The notes under the pieces: generated by a model | The model's database searches: none | What the model was told of the DNA's origin: nothing | The model's input: the letters and a program-made list of their open reading frames with translations, nothing else | Shown: positions 1 to 8,047 of the stretch, piece by piece | Numbering within the stretch: the first letter of the stretch is position 1 | How the letters are laid out: the number at the start of each line of letters is the position of its first letter | Assembly (NCBI GenBank): GCA_902806065.1 | Contig: CADCVE010000030.1 | Location: 1-43,891, forward strand | Direction of reading: 5' to 3' | DNA from: an uncultured Rubrobacteraceae bacterium | GTDB lineage: Bacteria; Actinomycetota; Rubrobacteria; Rubrobacterales; Rubrobacteraceae | DNA length: 43,891 bases | Translations under genes and position numbers: made by a program

Positions 1-10
1 AAAGACCAGC

Positions 11-382
11 ATGAAACTAAACCATCTCAATCTCACGGTTACTGACGTCGGGGCGGCCCGGGAGTTCTTGGAGACATACTTCGGGCTACGGTGCGCGGCC
101 ACGCGCGGCGACTCCTTCGCCGCGCTGTCCGACGATGACGGGCTGTTCCTCACCCTGATGGAAGGCAAAAAGGTCGAATATCCGGGGACCTTCCACGTCG
201 GCTTCGCGCAGGAGAGCGAAGAGAAGGTCGATGAGATCAATCAGCGGCTAAAGGACGATGAATTCGAGGTAAAGTCCCCCGGCAGATTTCATGGCTCTTG
301 GACCTTCTATTTTCAAGCCCCTGGCGGGTTCACCATCGAAGTTCTCGGCTCGGATGATCCCCAATTTCCAGTCGGCGGATGA
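11..382 (+). CDS. VOC (glyoxalase/bleomycin-resistance fold) family protein
   Basis: A 123-residue protein that begins MKLNHLNLTV and contains the paired beta-alpha-beta-beta-beta modules of the vicinal-oxygen-chelate superfamily. The metal-ligand positions are plausible: a His near residue 5 in the first strand, a His near 62 (TFHVGF) and a Glu near 110 (GGFTIEVLG). This is the usual length for single-domain members, so it would act as a dimer. The superfamily includes glyoxalases, dioxygenases and drug-binding proteins, and the sequence does not indicate a substrate. The gene starts only 10 bases into the window, so its promoter and ribosome binding site cannot be judged. It is followed by two hairpins and an IS5-type element. 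A second VOC gene lies at 17765-18121, but the two are not close copies. Confidence 0.85.
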   Translation: MKLNHLNLTVTDVGAAREFLETYFGLRCAATRGDSFAALSDDDGLFLTLMEGKKVEYPGTFHVGFAQESEEKVDEINQRLKDDEFEVKSPGRFHGSWTFYFQAPGGFTIEVLGSDDPQFPVGG

Positions 383-431
383 TGTCCGGTCGACGCAACC
401 AGAGTAGAGAATTCGACTATAGCCGATTGAC

Positions 432-505
432 GGGAGCATCGTAAGGCTCCCATCGCTAGCCAACTAAAGGATGCTCCGTGCAGGTCACCGCCTCGGAGCT
501 TTTTT
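432..505 (+). terminator. Two consecutive hairpins, the second followed by a T run
   Basis: The first hairpin pairs GGGAGC (432-437) with GCTCCC (446-451). The second pairs GCTCCG (473-478) with CGGAGC (494-499) and is followed by six T, so it has the form of a rho-independent terminator for the VOC gene. The four arms are mutually complementary (the first arm can also pair with the third, and the second with the fourth), so alternative folds are possible. The last arm and T run lie at the end of the IS5-type element. Confidence 0.55.
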
Positions 506-1355
506 CGTAAGGGTCAAACTTGCCTCACCAGCCGTCGCAGTATGAGGCGGATCATCACCACCTCGATAAGCGTCTCGCTGGTCTGGACCTTGCGCTCGTA
601 GTCCTTGACGAGGCGACGGCTCATGCCAAGCCAGCCGAACGTGCACTCCACGATCCACCGCTTGGCTATGATCTGAAAGCCGGAAGACTGTCTGTCGCGC
701 CCGACGACCTCTAGATCCCAATCGCCCTCCCGCCGACACCATTCGTAGAGAGGCTCGCCGCCGTAGGCTCCATCCGCCCAGATCTTCTTTAGCCGAGGCG
801 CCAGCGGCTTCAATCCGGAGAGCAAACAACGTGCTCCGACGCGATCCTGCACGTTTGCCGAAGTGACGTAGATCGAGAGCGGCAAGCTCAATGTATCCAC
901 TAGTAGATGCCGCTTGCGGCCCTTCACGTTCTTGTGGGCGTCATAGCCGCTGATCCGGGCCGACTCCTCAACCGTCTTCACGCTCTGAGCATCCAAGATA
1001 GCCGCCGAGGCGTCCGGGGCTCGGCCCATCCTTGCTCGCTCTGCGGCGCGCAAGATTTTAAGATACGATGCTACATCCCACTCAGCCGGAACTGGCGGGA
1101 GTGGTAGAAAACCGTCTGCCAGGGTGGAAAGTCACCCGGTATGAGCCGCCAGGGACAACCGCTTTTCAGGACGTAAAAGATGGCATCGAGTATGTCGCGC
1201 AGGGCATGGACCCGCATCTTCACATCTTTGGGCATCTCTGGTAGATGGCGACACAGATAGGCCCATTCTTTGTCGGAGAGGTCGGTAGCGTAGTTCTTTC
1301 TCATACCCACGGGCGTACACGGGCACCTCAACTTTCAAGTCTGAAAAACAGGCTC
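496..1355 (-). mobile_element. IS5-family insertion sequence, defective
   Basis: About 860 bases holding a two-part transposase on the minus strand. The right end reads inward GAGCCTGTTTTTCAGACTTG, a typical IS5-group terminal sequence. The left end reads GAGCTTTTTTCGTAAGG and matches only imperfectly, so the left boundary is tentative. The base next to the right end begins TTAG, a usual IS5-group target. The same tetranucleotide is not present next to the proposed left end, which suggests decay or a rearranged left flank. Confidence 0.7.
514..1331 (-). pseudogene. IS5-family transposase, split by a frameshift
   Basis: The N-terminal part (1071-1331, 86 residues) carries the IS5-type leader with LSDKEW and CPWRLIPGDFPPWQTVFYH. 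The C-terminal part (514-1053) carries the DDE catalytic domain: DAQSVKT, the KGRKRHLLVD block, WADGAYGG and the final R-W-I-V-E-C-T-F-G-W-L block with the catalytic Glu. The first frame stops at TAG (about 1071), right after RLSGM. The second frame is open across this point and reads W-D-V-A-S-Y-L-K-I-L-R-A-A-E there, so a shift of -1 near 1075-1080 restores one transposase of normal length (about 265 residues). Some IS5-group elements use programmed frameshifting on an A-rich slippery site, but no such heptamer lies before the stop. A mutation is the simpler reading. Confidence 0.8.
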
Positions 1356-1844
1356 TTAGGAGGCGTTATCGTACTGCACGGCGCCCGCGGTCGGAGCGTA
1401 TCCACCGGATGGCACCTCGGCCACGCCATCGCCGTCGAAGTCGCATCCTTCGGCGATATTACACAAGGGCTCTTCCCCGGGGCCGGCCAGGATCACGATG
1501 CTGCCGGCGTCACCCTGTGAGGGATAAGACTCGAGTACGGGTCCTGCGTACGTTATCTCCACTAGCTGCCCGACCTGCAGATCCTCGAATACTGCCGGAG
1601 CCAGCGCGTCACCTCCCACAAGCAGGGAGATTCCAGTCTCTCCGATCACGGTAAAGTAGCCCTTTTCCGACCCCATCCCACCGAAGATGGGATCCTGCGG
1701 GTCCTCCTCGACCAGCACCTGGGTACCCGAGATACTCGTGATAACGCCCAGGTGAGTATCGGGCTCCGTCTGCGCAACGGCGACGGCTGAACCTACCAGC
1801 AGCATCGCCAGAAACGCCCCGAGCAGTACCAAACTCTTCTTCAT
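1356..1844 (-). CDS. Secreted hypothetical protein
   Basis: A 162-residue protein with a clear signal peptide: MKKS, a hydrophobic core of about 17 residues, then A-V-A-V-A-Q as a signal peptidase I site near residue 25. The mature part has a small beta-rich region (about 30-125: strands HLGVITSI, TQVLVEED, FTVIGETG, GQLVEITYAG), followed by an acidic tail with DFDGDGVAEV, an EF-hand-like or dockerin-like calcium loop. AAGG ahead of the ATG serves as ribosome binding site. The stop codon TAA lies in the CTAA tetranucleotide that borders the IS5-type element, so the insertion stopped exactly at the end of the gene and may have supplied or preserved the stop. The original C-terminus could have been longer. 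I do not recognise a named family. Confidence 0.75.
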   Translation of the reverse strand: MKKSLVLLGAFLAMLLVGSAVAVAQTEPDTHLGVITSISGTQVLVEEDPQDPIFGGMGSEKGYFTVIGETGISLLVGGDALAPAVFEDLQVGQLVEITYAGPVLESYPSQGDAGSIVILAGPGEEPLCNIAEGCDFDGDGVAEVPSGGYAPTAGAVQYDNAS

Positions 1845-1934
1845 GTCGGCCTTCTTTCTCTACGAGTCTAGTCAGCGTCTCAACGATCAATCTTTTCATC
1901 GCTGCCCCGTGCCCGCATCCTCTGAAAGGATGAG

Positions 1935-1948
1935 TTCGGGTGCCCGAA
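1935..1948. repeat. Perfect 14-base inverted repeat
   Basis: TTCGGGTGCCCGAA is a near-perfect palindrome about 90 bases upstream of the secreted-protein gene that starts at 1844 on the minus strand. It is flanked by two direct copies of GAAAGGATGA. It could be an operator or a small hairpin in a leader. I see no gene in 1845-2046. Confidence 0.3.
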
Positions 1949-2046
1949 AGGATGATCCTCGCCCCAAGAACGCCTGTTACAGCGGACAGGAGACTCATGC
2001 ACTAGACGAGCGAGCAGCCGGGGCTCCCAACGAGCCAACCCGTTAG

Positions 2047-2202
2047 CTAAGCTACGATCTTCCCTAACGAGTGATACAGAATCCCGAAGAACGCCTCTCT
2101 ATCCAGTCCCCACAACTCAGCGTTCGGCAACTTGCCCCGGACGCTACGGAGGCCGTCTGCGTCCTCGTAGCGGGTCAACTGGCTCCAGCACTCTATCTCC
2201 AC
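2047..2202 (-). pseudogene. Truncated nucleoside hydrolase C-terminus
   Basis: About 51 codons on the minus strand, ending in TAG at 2047-2049, match the C-terminus of the intact nucleoside hydrolase 1.5 kb away (3498-4433). The shared landmarks are VEIEC near the start, LTR, then G-K-x-P-N-A-E, and LDRE-x-FFGILY-x-SLG near the end. The DNA is also visibly similar (for example GAAGAACG followed by CTCTCT in both). Upstream of 2202 the similarity stops and there is no start codon or body of the enzyme. It is therefore a dead fragment left by duplication and deletion, diverged by roughly a third at the protein level. Confidence 0.8.
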
Positions 2203-2266
2203 AGGCTGCGCAGACCGCTTTCCGTGCCTCTCCCTTACTTGGAGCTACCATAATCGCGGTCATGAG

Positions 2267-2300
2267 AAGAGGGCCGAAGCTGCTGCGCTTCGGCCCTCTT
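2267..2300. terminator. Strong 14-bp hairpin
   Basis: AAGAGGGCCGAAGC (2267-2280) and GCTTCGGCCCTCTT (2287-2300) form a perfect 14-bp stem with a 6-base loop. It lies 26 bases past the stop of the lipoprotein gene (2327-2992, minus). Neither side has a long T run, so it may work as a bidirectional or rho-assisted terminator, or protect the 3' end of the message. Confidence 0.65.
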
Positions 2301-2326
2301 GCTTTACCCGAGCCTCGTGTCTCTTG

Positions 2327-2992
2327 CTAGCTGACCTCAAACGACTGGTCGACCTTTCCAGCCTCCGATTCCTGATCGAACTCCTGGGTAATGGGCGCGG
2401 CACCGGCAGGCTCCGGCTGCGGCTCCGGCTGCGGCTCCGGCTGCGGCTCCGGCTGCGGCTCCGGCTGCTCACATCCAACGACCGTGAAATCAACCGATTC
2501 TTCGTCGATCTGCTGGGCGGTGATCAGGTCTTCCATTGGTAGTTGCTCCAGAAGCTCTCCCGCAGTTTGCTGCTCCGCGCTCAGTTGTCCAGCGGGGATC
2601 TGTCCCGAGTCTGGGATAACCGCGGTGTTCGTGAAGGTCCCGCACTCCGTCGGGGTTACGACTATGGTGACCGTAGCCGTGCCAGCTTCTGTACCATTAG
2701 GATTTGATATGACGCACACGACACTATTTTCGACGGGATCGAACTCGCATTCCCCCGCACTGGAAGTGGAAGCCGAGACAAACCGTACGCTGTCCGGTAA
2801 CTCGTCCACGACAATGGCACCCGGCTCCTCCTGCTCGAAGGCAACGTCGATGGTAAAGGTGAGATCCTCGCCCTTGGTAACGGGATCCGGACTGGCCGTT
2901 TTGGCCGTTATCTCGCACCCGGCTAGCACGGCCACCAGCGTCAACAGCGCCAGGGACCTGATAAAGATCGTCTTGATTCGTCTCGGCTTCAC
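2327..2992 (-). CDS. Lipoprotein with a DUF11-like domain and PEPQ repeats
   Basis: A 221-residue protein. GTG at 2990-2992 is chosen because GGAGGAGGAGG lies just before it. The N-terminus is VKPRRIKTIF followed by a hydrophobic stretch and the lipobox LAGC, so the mature protein should be lipid-anchored at the Cys near residue 26. Residues about 30-180 form a beta-sandwich of DUF11/CARDB type: SPDPVTKGEDLTF, a velocity-like LPDSVRFVSAS segment, and TATVTIVVTPTECGTFTNTA. The domain is interrupted by a Gln/Glu-rich insert. Near the C-terminus a Pro-Glu-Pro-Gln repeat of about 20 residues acts as a spacer, followed by an acidic tail. Such proteins usually sit at the cell surface and mediate adhesion or wall contacts. 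The exact function is unknown. Confidence 0.8.
   Translation of the reverse strand: MKPRRIKTIFIRSLALLTLVAVLAGCEITAKTASPDPVTKGEDLTFTIDVAFEQEEPGAIVVDELPDSVRFVSASTSSAGECEFDPVENSVVCVISNPNGTEAGTATVTIVVTPTECGTFTNTAVIPDSGQIPAGQLSAEQQTAGELLEQLPMEDLITAQQIDEESVDFTVVGCEQPEPQPEPQPEPQPEPQPEPAGAAPITQEFDQESEAGKVDQSFEVS
2409..2468. repeat. Five tandem 12-base repeats
   Basis: The unit GGCTCCGGCTGC is repeated exactly five times without a mismatch. On the minus strand it encodes the PEPQ repeat of the lipoprotein. Identical repeats of this kind change copy number easily by slippage, in steps of four residues, without breaking the reading frame. Confidence 0.95.
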
Positions 2993-3174
2993 ACTACCTC
3001 CTCCTCCAGGCAATCCTCAAGGGATTGCACTCCCTAGATCGCTGGTAGACCGGCCGCCTCTTCAAGATGGAGAGGCCCGTGGCTTTGCGTACCCGCCTCA
3101 CGGCGGGGCTGCCCCTGACACAGCTCGAACACGTTAACACTCTTTAATAATCATGAACATTCCACACCGCCTCG

Positions 3175-3441
3175 TCAAGAGCCGGCGGAAGCGTCGGCTG
3201 GAGGGCTTTGGTCCAGAGCCAGGGGACGGGCCGCCCCGGTCCGTCTCCTAAAGATCAGAAGGTCTCCCAGCGAGAGCAGCAAGCTAGTGAGTGTGTAGAG
3301 GGTCACGAGGGAGATCCCATTGAGGCTACCAGCGCCGCCGCTAAAGGCGAGAGCGGTGGGGGATCAACCGCTCCCGGCGCTCCCGGGCTGGACGAGGCAA
3401 CCTCGATATATCGTGGCGCTGGCATGCGGAAGCTGCGCCAT
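3175..3441 (-). other. Possible small membrane protein frame interrupted by one TGA
   Basis: Starting from ATG at 3441, preceded by GGAGG with a 4-base spacing, the frame runs 25 codons, meets TGA at 3364-3366, and then stays open for another 62 codons to TGA at 3175-3177. The second part holds a convincing membrane segment (SLVTLYTLTSLLLSLGDLLI) followed by RRR and a Pro/Ala-rich tail. That is the layout of a stop-transfer or wall-anchor C-terminus. It may be a broken gene, or only the second part may be translated from the GTG before TLYTL. I recognise no family. Apart from this frame, the 3000-3497 stretch holds nothing I can identify. Confidence 0.25.
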
Positions 3442-3497
3442 AGCGCCTCCGCCCCCGCTTACGCGAACGTTACGCCCCGACGTCCTGGGACTGCACA

Positions 3498-4433
3498 TCA
3501 GTCGACCAGTTCTCCCAACGAGCGATATAGAATTCCGAAGAACGTCTCTCTGTCCAACTCCAGCGCCACCTCGGCATTTGGCGTCTTGCCCCACACTCCA
3601 CGCAGGTCGCAGACGGTCTCACCACGAGTCAACTCGCTCTCGCACTCTATCTCCACCCGCATCGGGTGAGTCTCCAGTACCGCCGGCTCCACTACCGCCG
3701 CCACGGCTACCGCGTCGTGGATAGGAGGATCGCCGGACCCGAAGACCTTTCTGTAATCGTCCGAGGAGAAGGTCACTAGGTCAGCCGTCACCTCCCCTAT
3801 CCGGCCCAGAGTACGCAGACGTTCGACCTCTTTCGGTCCTGTGGTTGCCTGGCGTGTGACGTCGAGGCCGACCATCGTGATCCGAAGCCCACTCTCGAAG
3901 ACCACCCGCGCGGCCTCCGGGTCCACGTAGACGTTGAACTCCGCCGCGGGCGTCGTGTTGCCCGGTCCAATGCTACCGCCCATCAAGACGATTCTGTCTA
4001 TGTTCTCTTTGAGGCGCGGATACTCCGCGAGGAACGTGGCGATATTGGTGAGCGGCCCCGTCGGGATGAGCGTGACCGGCTCCGCGGATGCCTCCACAAC
4101 GTCAGCCATAAGCTCTACGGCCCCGCGCCGGTCTATGCTAAAGGTAGGCTCCGCGAGTTTGACGCCGTCTAGCCCGCTCTCGCCGTGGACGTCCTCAGCT
4201 GTGCGCAACGCACGGGCGAGAGGCGCTTCGGCGCCTGCCCCTACCGGTATGTCCTCACGGCCGATCAGGGAGAGAACTTGCAACGCGTTCCTGGTGGTCT
4301 TGTCCAACGGCACGTTCCCCGCGACCGTCGTTACCGCACGCACCGCCAGCTCCGGCGCGCCGCACGCCAGCATCAGAGCTACAGCGTCGTCGTGGCCGGG
4401 GTCTACGTCCAGAAGGACGGGCGTCACGGTCAT
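3498..4433 (-). CDS. Inosine-uridine preferring nucleoside hydrolase
   Basis: A 311-residue member of the IUNH family, which hydrolyses the N-glycosidic bond of ribonucleosides to free base and ribose in purine/pyrimidine salvage. The start ATG at 4431-4433 gives MTVTPVLLDVDPGHDDAVAL, with the DxDxGxDD calcium-binding motif in its normal place at residues 9-16. Other family landmarks are T-V-A-G-N near 42, the I-P-T-G-P-L-T-N-I-A block near 127, LMGG, AEFNVYVDPEAA (Asn and Asp ligands of the ribose pocket), and PPIHDAVAVA, which has the catalytic His and the last Asp. The frame stays open far upstream of the ATG across the divergently transcribed acyl-CoA synthetase gene, but that part is not coding. 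A truncated copy of its C-terminus lies at 2047-2202. Confidence 0.93.
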   Translation of the reverse strand: MTVTPVLLDVDPGHDDAVALMLACGAPELAVRAVTTVAGNVPLDKTTRNALQVLSLIGREDIPVGAGAEAPLARALRTAEDVHGESGLDGVKLAEPTFSIDRRGAVELMADVVEASAEPVTLIPTGPLTNIATFLAEYPRLKENIDRIVLMGGSIGPGNTTPAAEFNVYVDPEAARVVFESGLRITMVGLDVTRQATTGPKEVERLRTLGRIGEVTADLVTFSSDDYRKVFGSGDPPIHDAVAVAAVVEPAVLETHPMRVEIECESELTRGETVCDLRGVWGKTPNAEVALELDRETFFGILYRSLGELVD

Positions 4434-4577
4434 CGCCTGATGGTAGCAAAAAGGATGCCAACCGGCGAAAGCAAACAATCTTACTCTCCCACGCTGCCAC
4501 ACATGGTTGAATATAGGTGCTGATTGAATATACAAAAGGTACGAGAAGGTGCGAGTAAGCGGTCGAAGGAGAGCGTG

Positions 4578-7322
4578 ATGAAGAAGCCACCGGTAGGGGA
4601 TCCAGCGCACGACGTGCTCGGGTACGAGCGGCAGCCTTTGGACTCTATCTTCAGTCCCGAGACTGTGGCGCTCATTGGGGCGACGGACAAGGTTGGGAGC
4701 GTCGGGCGCACGGTGATGCGCAACCTGATCGGCAGCCCCTTCGGTGGAACGGTCTACCCGGTGAACCCGAACAGGTCCAACGTATTGGGGATAAAGGCAT
4801 ATTCCAGTATCTCCGAGATCCCCGAACAAATAGATCTCGCCGTTATCGTCTCGCCCGCGCCGACCGTGCCGGATATTATGCGCGAGTGCGCCGAGGCCGG
4901 TGTGCGGGGGGCCATAGTCATCTCCGCCGGCTTCAAGGAGGCCGGCGAGGAGGGCGAGGAGCTCGAACGGCAGGTCCTGGAGGAGGCGAGGCGCGGGCGG
5001 ATGCGCGTCGTCGGCCCGAACTGCCTTGGGGTAATGAGTCCGGTGAGTGGCCTCAACGCGACCTTCGCGGGGGGCATGGCCTTGCCCGGCAACGTCGCGT
5101 TCCTCAGCCAGAGCGGCGCTCTGTGTACCGCCATCCTGGATTGGAGCATGAGGGAGAACGTGGGGTTCTCCCACTTCGTCTCCGTGGGGTCCATGCTCGA
5201 CGTCGGTTGGGGAGATTTGATCTACTACCTCGGCGACGACCGGAACACCAAGAGCATCATCGTCTACATGGAGTCCATAGGCGACGCTCGCTCCTTCCTC
5301 TCGGCGGCACGCGAGGTGGCGCTCACCAAACCCGTTATCGTCATAAAAGCCGGACGCACGGAGGAAGCCAGCCAGGCCGCCGCATCGCACACCGGCTCCC
5401 TCGCCGGCAGCGACGAGGTCCTGAACGCCGCCTTCAGACGCAGCGGTGTCGTGCGGGTAGACGACATCTCCGACCTCTTCCACATGGCCGAAGTCCTCGC
5501 CAAGCAGCCGCGACCCAAAGGCCCGAAGCTCACCGTAGTCACCAACGCCGGAGGCCCCGGCGTGCTCGCCACCGACTCCCTCGTCACCGGCGGCGGCGAA
5601 CTCGCCAGGCTCTCCCCGGAGACCATAGAGAACCTGAACAACTTTCTGCCGGCCCCCTGGAGCCACGCCAACCCCGTAGACGTGCTTGGAGATGCCGGTC
5701 CCGAGCGGTACGAGAAAGCAGTGGAGGTCGCGGTTCAGGACCCGGAGAGCGACGGTCTGCTGGTCGTCCTTACCCCCCAGGACATGACCGACCCGACCGC
5801 CACCGCCGAGCAACTCACCCGCTACGCGAAGACGCGCGGCAAGCCAGTACTCGCGAGTTGGATGGGCGGTCCCGCCGTCGCGGAGGGCGAGAGTATCCTC
5901 AACCGCGCCGGGATACCGACCTTCGACTACCCGGACACCGCCGCCCGCATCTTCGCTCATATGTGGCGCTACACCTACAACCTGCGCGCCACCTACGAGA
6001 CTCCCGAGTTCGTCGAGGAAGACGGAACAGACCGGGTCCGGGCAGAGCAGGTGATCGCGGCGGCCCGCGACGAGGGCCGCACCCTCCTCACCGAGTTCGA
6101 GGCGAAAGAACTACTCGCCGCCTACGGCATCCCGACCGTCGAGACCCGTATAGCCCGCGGCGTCGAAGAAGCCATCCGGCAAGCCGAGGAGATCGGCTAC
6201 CCCGTCGTCCTCAAGCTCTACTCCGAGACCATCACTCACAAGACCGATGTCGGCGGCGTACGCCTGAACCTGCTCGACGAGGAGGCCGTCCGGGAGGCCT
6301 ACGCAGGCATAGAGACCTCTTTAGCCGAGAAAGTTGGGACCGAGCACTTCGACGGGGTCACGGTGCAGCCTATGATCTCCGCGGAGGGGTACGAGCTTAT
6401 CGTCGGCAGCAGCATAGACCCGCAATTCGGGCCGGTCTTGCTCTTCGGCTCGGGCGGCCAACTCGTCGAAGTTTACAAGGACAGCGCCCTGGCCTTGCCG
6501 CCGCTCACCACGACCCTCGCGCGCAGGATGATGGAGAGGACCCGTATCGTGGAGGCGCTCAAGGGCGTTAGAGGTCGGGCGCCGGTGGACCTTGGAGCCA
6601 TCGAGAGGTTGCTCGTGCGCTTCTCGCGGCTCGTCGTCGAGCAGCCCGTCGTCCAGGAGTTGGATATAAACCCGCTGCTCGCCTCGCCGGAGCGTCTGAT
6701 CGCCCTGGACGCCCGCGTAGTTCTGCACGACCCTGATATCGAGGAAGAAGACCTGCCCAGGACCGCGATCCGCCCCTACCCCAACCAGTACGTGAGCCAG
6801 GCTGGGATGAAGGACGGCACGCTCGCAACCGTGCGGCCTATCCGGCCCGAGGACGAGCCTTCAATGGTCAGGTTCCACGAGTCACTCTCCGACCGCAGCG
6901 TCTACATGCGCTACTTCCACGCGATGAACTTGGGCAGCAGGACCGCCCACGAACGCCTGACGCGCATCTGCTTCACGGACTACGACCGTGAGATAGCCCT
7001 CGTCGCCGAGCGCGAAAACCCCGGGACCGGGGAGCAAGAGATCCTGGGGGTAGCTCGCCTTAGCAGGAACCGCGCCCTCTCCGAGGAAGCCGAGTTCTCC
7101 CTCCTCGTGAACGACAGTTTCCAACGCCAGGGCGTAGGTACCATGCTCCTGGAGAAGCTCCTTGAAGTCGGCCGCGCGGAGGGCCTGCACCGGATAAGCG
7201 CCGAGATCCTCTTCGAGAACCGCGCCATGCAGCATCTCAGTAGAAAGTTCGGTTTCCACCTGCGCCGCGACCTCGAAGGAGGCGTCGTCAAGGCCGACCT
7301 GGACCTCTACCAACTAGCGTAA
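4578..7322 (+). CDS. ADP-forming acyl-CoA synthetase fused to a GNAT acetyltransferase
   Basis: A 914-residue protein. The ATG at 4578 is preceded by GAAGGAGAGCGTG and is preferred over an upstream TTG that lacks a ribosome binding site. Domains in order: CoA-binding Rossmann domain (about 20-150, [22 protein letters not shown]); two succinyl-CoA-ligase-like domains (about 155-460, with [13 protein letters not shown] and SHTGSLAG, whose His is the usual phospho-His); an ATP-grasp domain (about 485-705, [37 protein letters not shown]); and a C-terminal GNAT domain (about 745-914) with the acetyl-CoA loop [14 protein letters not shown]. This order is that of the bacterial protein lysine acetyltransferases PatZ/Pat, where the synthetase-like part is often regulatory. 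Here the His and ATP-grasp motifs look intact, so catalysis (acyl-CoA + ADP + Pi to acid + ATP + CoA) is possible. Mostly cytosolic metabolic control is the likely role. Confidence 0.92.
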   Translation: MKKPPVGDPAHDVLGYERQPLDSIFSPETVALIGATDKVGSVGRTVMRNLIGSPFGGTVYPVNPNRSNVLGIKAYSSISEIPEQIDLAVIVSPAPTVPDIMRECAEAGVRGAIVISAGFKEAGEEGEELERQVLEEARRGRMRVVGPNCLGVMSPVSGLNATFAGGMALPGNVAFLSQSGALCTAILDWSMRENVGFSHFVSVGSMLDVGWGDLIYYLGDDRNTKSIIVYMESIGDARSFLSAAREVALTKPVIVIKAGRTEEASQAAASHTGSLAGSDEVLNAAFRRSGVVRVDDISDLFHMAEVLAKQPRPKGPKLTVVTNAGGPGVLATDSLVTGGGELARLSPETIENLNNFLPAPWSHANPVDVLGDAGPERYEKAVEVAVQDPESDGLLVVLTPQDMTDPTATAEQLTRYAKTRGKPVLASWMGGPAVAEGESILNRAGIPTFDYPDTAARIFAHMWRYTYNLRATYETPEFVEEDGTDRVRAEQVIAAARDEGRTLLTEFEAKELLAAYGIPTVETRIARGVEEAIRQAEEIGYPVVLKLYSETITHKTDVGGVRLNLLDEEAVREAYAGIETSLAEKVGTEHFDGVTVQPMISAEGYELIVGSSIDPQFGPVLLFGSGGQLVEVYKDSALALPPLTTTLARRMMERTRIVEALKGVRGRAPVDLGAIERLLVRFSRLVVEQPVVQELDINPLLASPERLIALDARVVLHDPDIEEEDLPRTAIRPYPNQYVSQAGMKDGTLATVRPIRPEDEPSMVRFHESLSDRSVYMRYFHAMNLGSRTAHERLTRICFTDYDREIALVAERENPGTGEQEILGVARLSRNRALSEEAEFSLLVNDSFQRQGVGTMLLEKLLEVGRAEGLHRISAEILFENRAMQHLSRKFGFHLRRDLEGGVVKADLDLYQLA

Positions 7323-7338
7323 GAACAGACAGCGGAGA

Positions 7339-7357
7339 AGCAACCAGCGAGGTTGCT
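7339..7357 (+). terminator. Hairpin after the acyl-CoA synthetase gene
   Basis: AGCAACC and GGTTGCT form a perfect 7-bp stem with a 5-base loop, 16 bases past the TAA. No T run follows, so termination strength is uncertain. A second inverted repeat, AACTATC/GATAGTT, lies just downstream (about 7387-7407). The rest of 7358-7612 shows no gene. Confidence 0.4.
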
Positions 7358-7612
7358 ACTGACCCTGTTGGACCGAAGCTCTAGCAACTATCTGCGGAGG
7401 ATAGTTCGTGGTCTCCGTTGGAACCCGCTGGATCTTTTGCTACCATCTCCCCAGGTTCGGGGACCCTTCCGAGGTCGGCGGAGCAAAAATCATACTTTCG
7501 GTAGTTCGGGTTCATCCTTTTGGAGGATACAGACGCGAGGCCGGTATGCGAATATATGTACGTGAAGTAGAGCTTTGAGCTATTATTAGTAAAATTACGA
7601 GAGGAGGTAAGG

Positions 7613-7750
7613 ATGAGTAGATCGCGTCAACTGGCGTTAAGCTTGTTATCGGCAATGGTCGCGGGGTTGCCCATCGCCTCCTCTGTTTATTTGAGTGGCC
7701 TGGACGTCGCCGAGGACCTCGTATACTACGTGTACCAGTACTGGCTCTAA
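7613..7750 (+). CDS. Small membrane-associated protein, 45 residues
   Basis: ATG at 7613 lies 6 bases after the very strong ribosome binding site GAGGAGG. It opens a 45-codon frame ending in TAA: MSRSRQ, then a hydrophobic stretch LALSLLSAMVAGLPIASSVYL, then an acidic and Tyr-rich tail that ends in YQYWL. The basic N-terminus and single hydrophobic helix suggest a one-pass membrane protein or a signal-anchor peptide. The upstream sequence is AT-rich (TATTATTAGTAAAAT), unlike the surrounding coding DNA, which fits a promoter and leader. No family is recognised. It is a candidate because of its ribosome binding site and its position alone in an otherwise empty 725-base gap; 7751-8030 holds nothing else I can identify. 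Confidence 0.55.
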   Translation: MSRSRQLALSLLSAMVAGLPIASSVYLSGLDVAEDLVYYVYQYWL

Positions 7751-8036
7751 CGGCCTGCTCTCGGGGCTTCACACGACGGCCAGAGTAGGCTGCTTGGGTT
7801 GCGCTTTGCGTCAGTAGGCTCTGTAACGTTGGCCCTGGGGTCTTCGACTTCCTCCTAGCACCTACTCTCAACAAGCTTCCGCGCAGCCGAACGGTTCTTC
7901 GGACGCGAATTTTGCACCGCCTTCCGATCATACGATCCCACCGACCAAGAGCATGGCTCCTATTCTGATAGGCTTATAATGGATGAGTATGCTGTGTGAT
8001 ATGCCCTCTTTAAGTGCCCGGTAGGGTAGTCGAGAC

Positions 8037-8042
8037 TACTCT
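8037..8042 (+). promoter_or_regulatory. -10 box of a probable leaderless transcript (histidine kinase)
   Basis: TACTCT ends 5 bases before the ATG at 8048, and no Shine-Dalgarno sequence is present. Transcription would start at or next to the A of the start codon. The -35 region is not obvious. Confidence 0.4.
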
Positions 8043-8047
8043 GCACT

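Noticed and set aside
4434-5960. Very long open frame upstream of the nucleoside hydrolase on the minus strand
   Set aside because: It is the mirror of the acyl-CoA synthetase gene on the other strand. The enzyme's family start, with the DxDxGxDD motif at residues 9-16, is at 4433.
7387-7480. tRNA or structured RNA around the repeated inverted sequences
   Set aside because: No T-arm with GGTTCGANNCC and no acceptor stem could be assembled. The inverted repeats are short.
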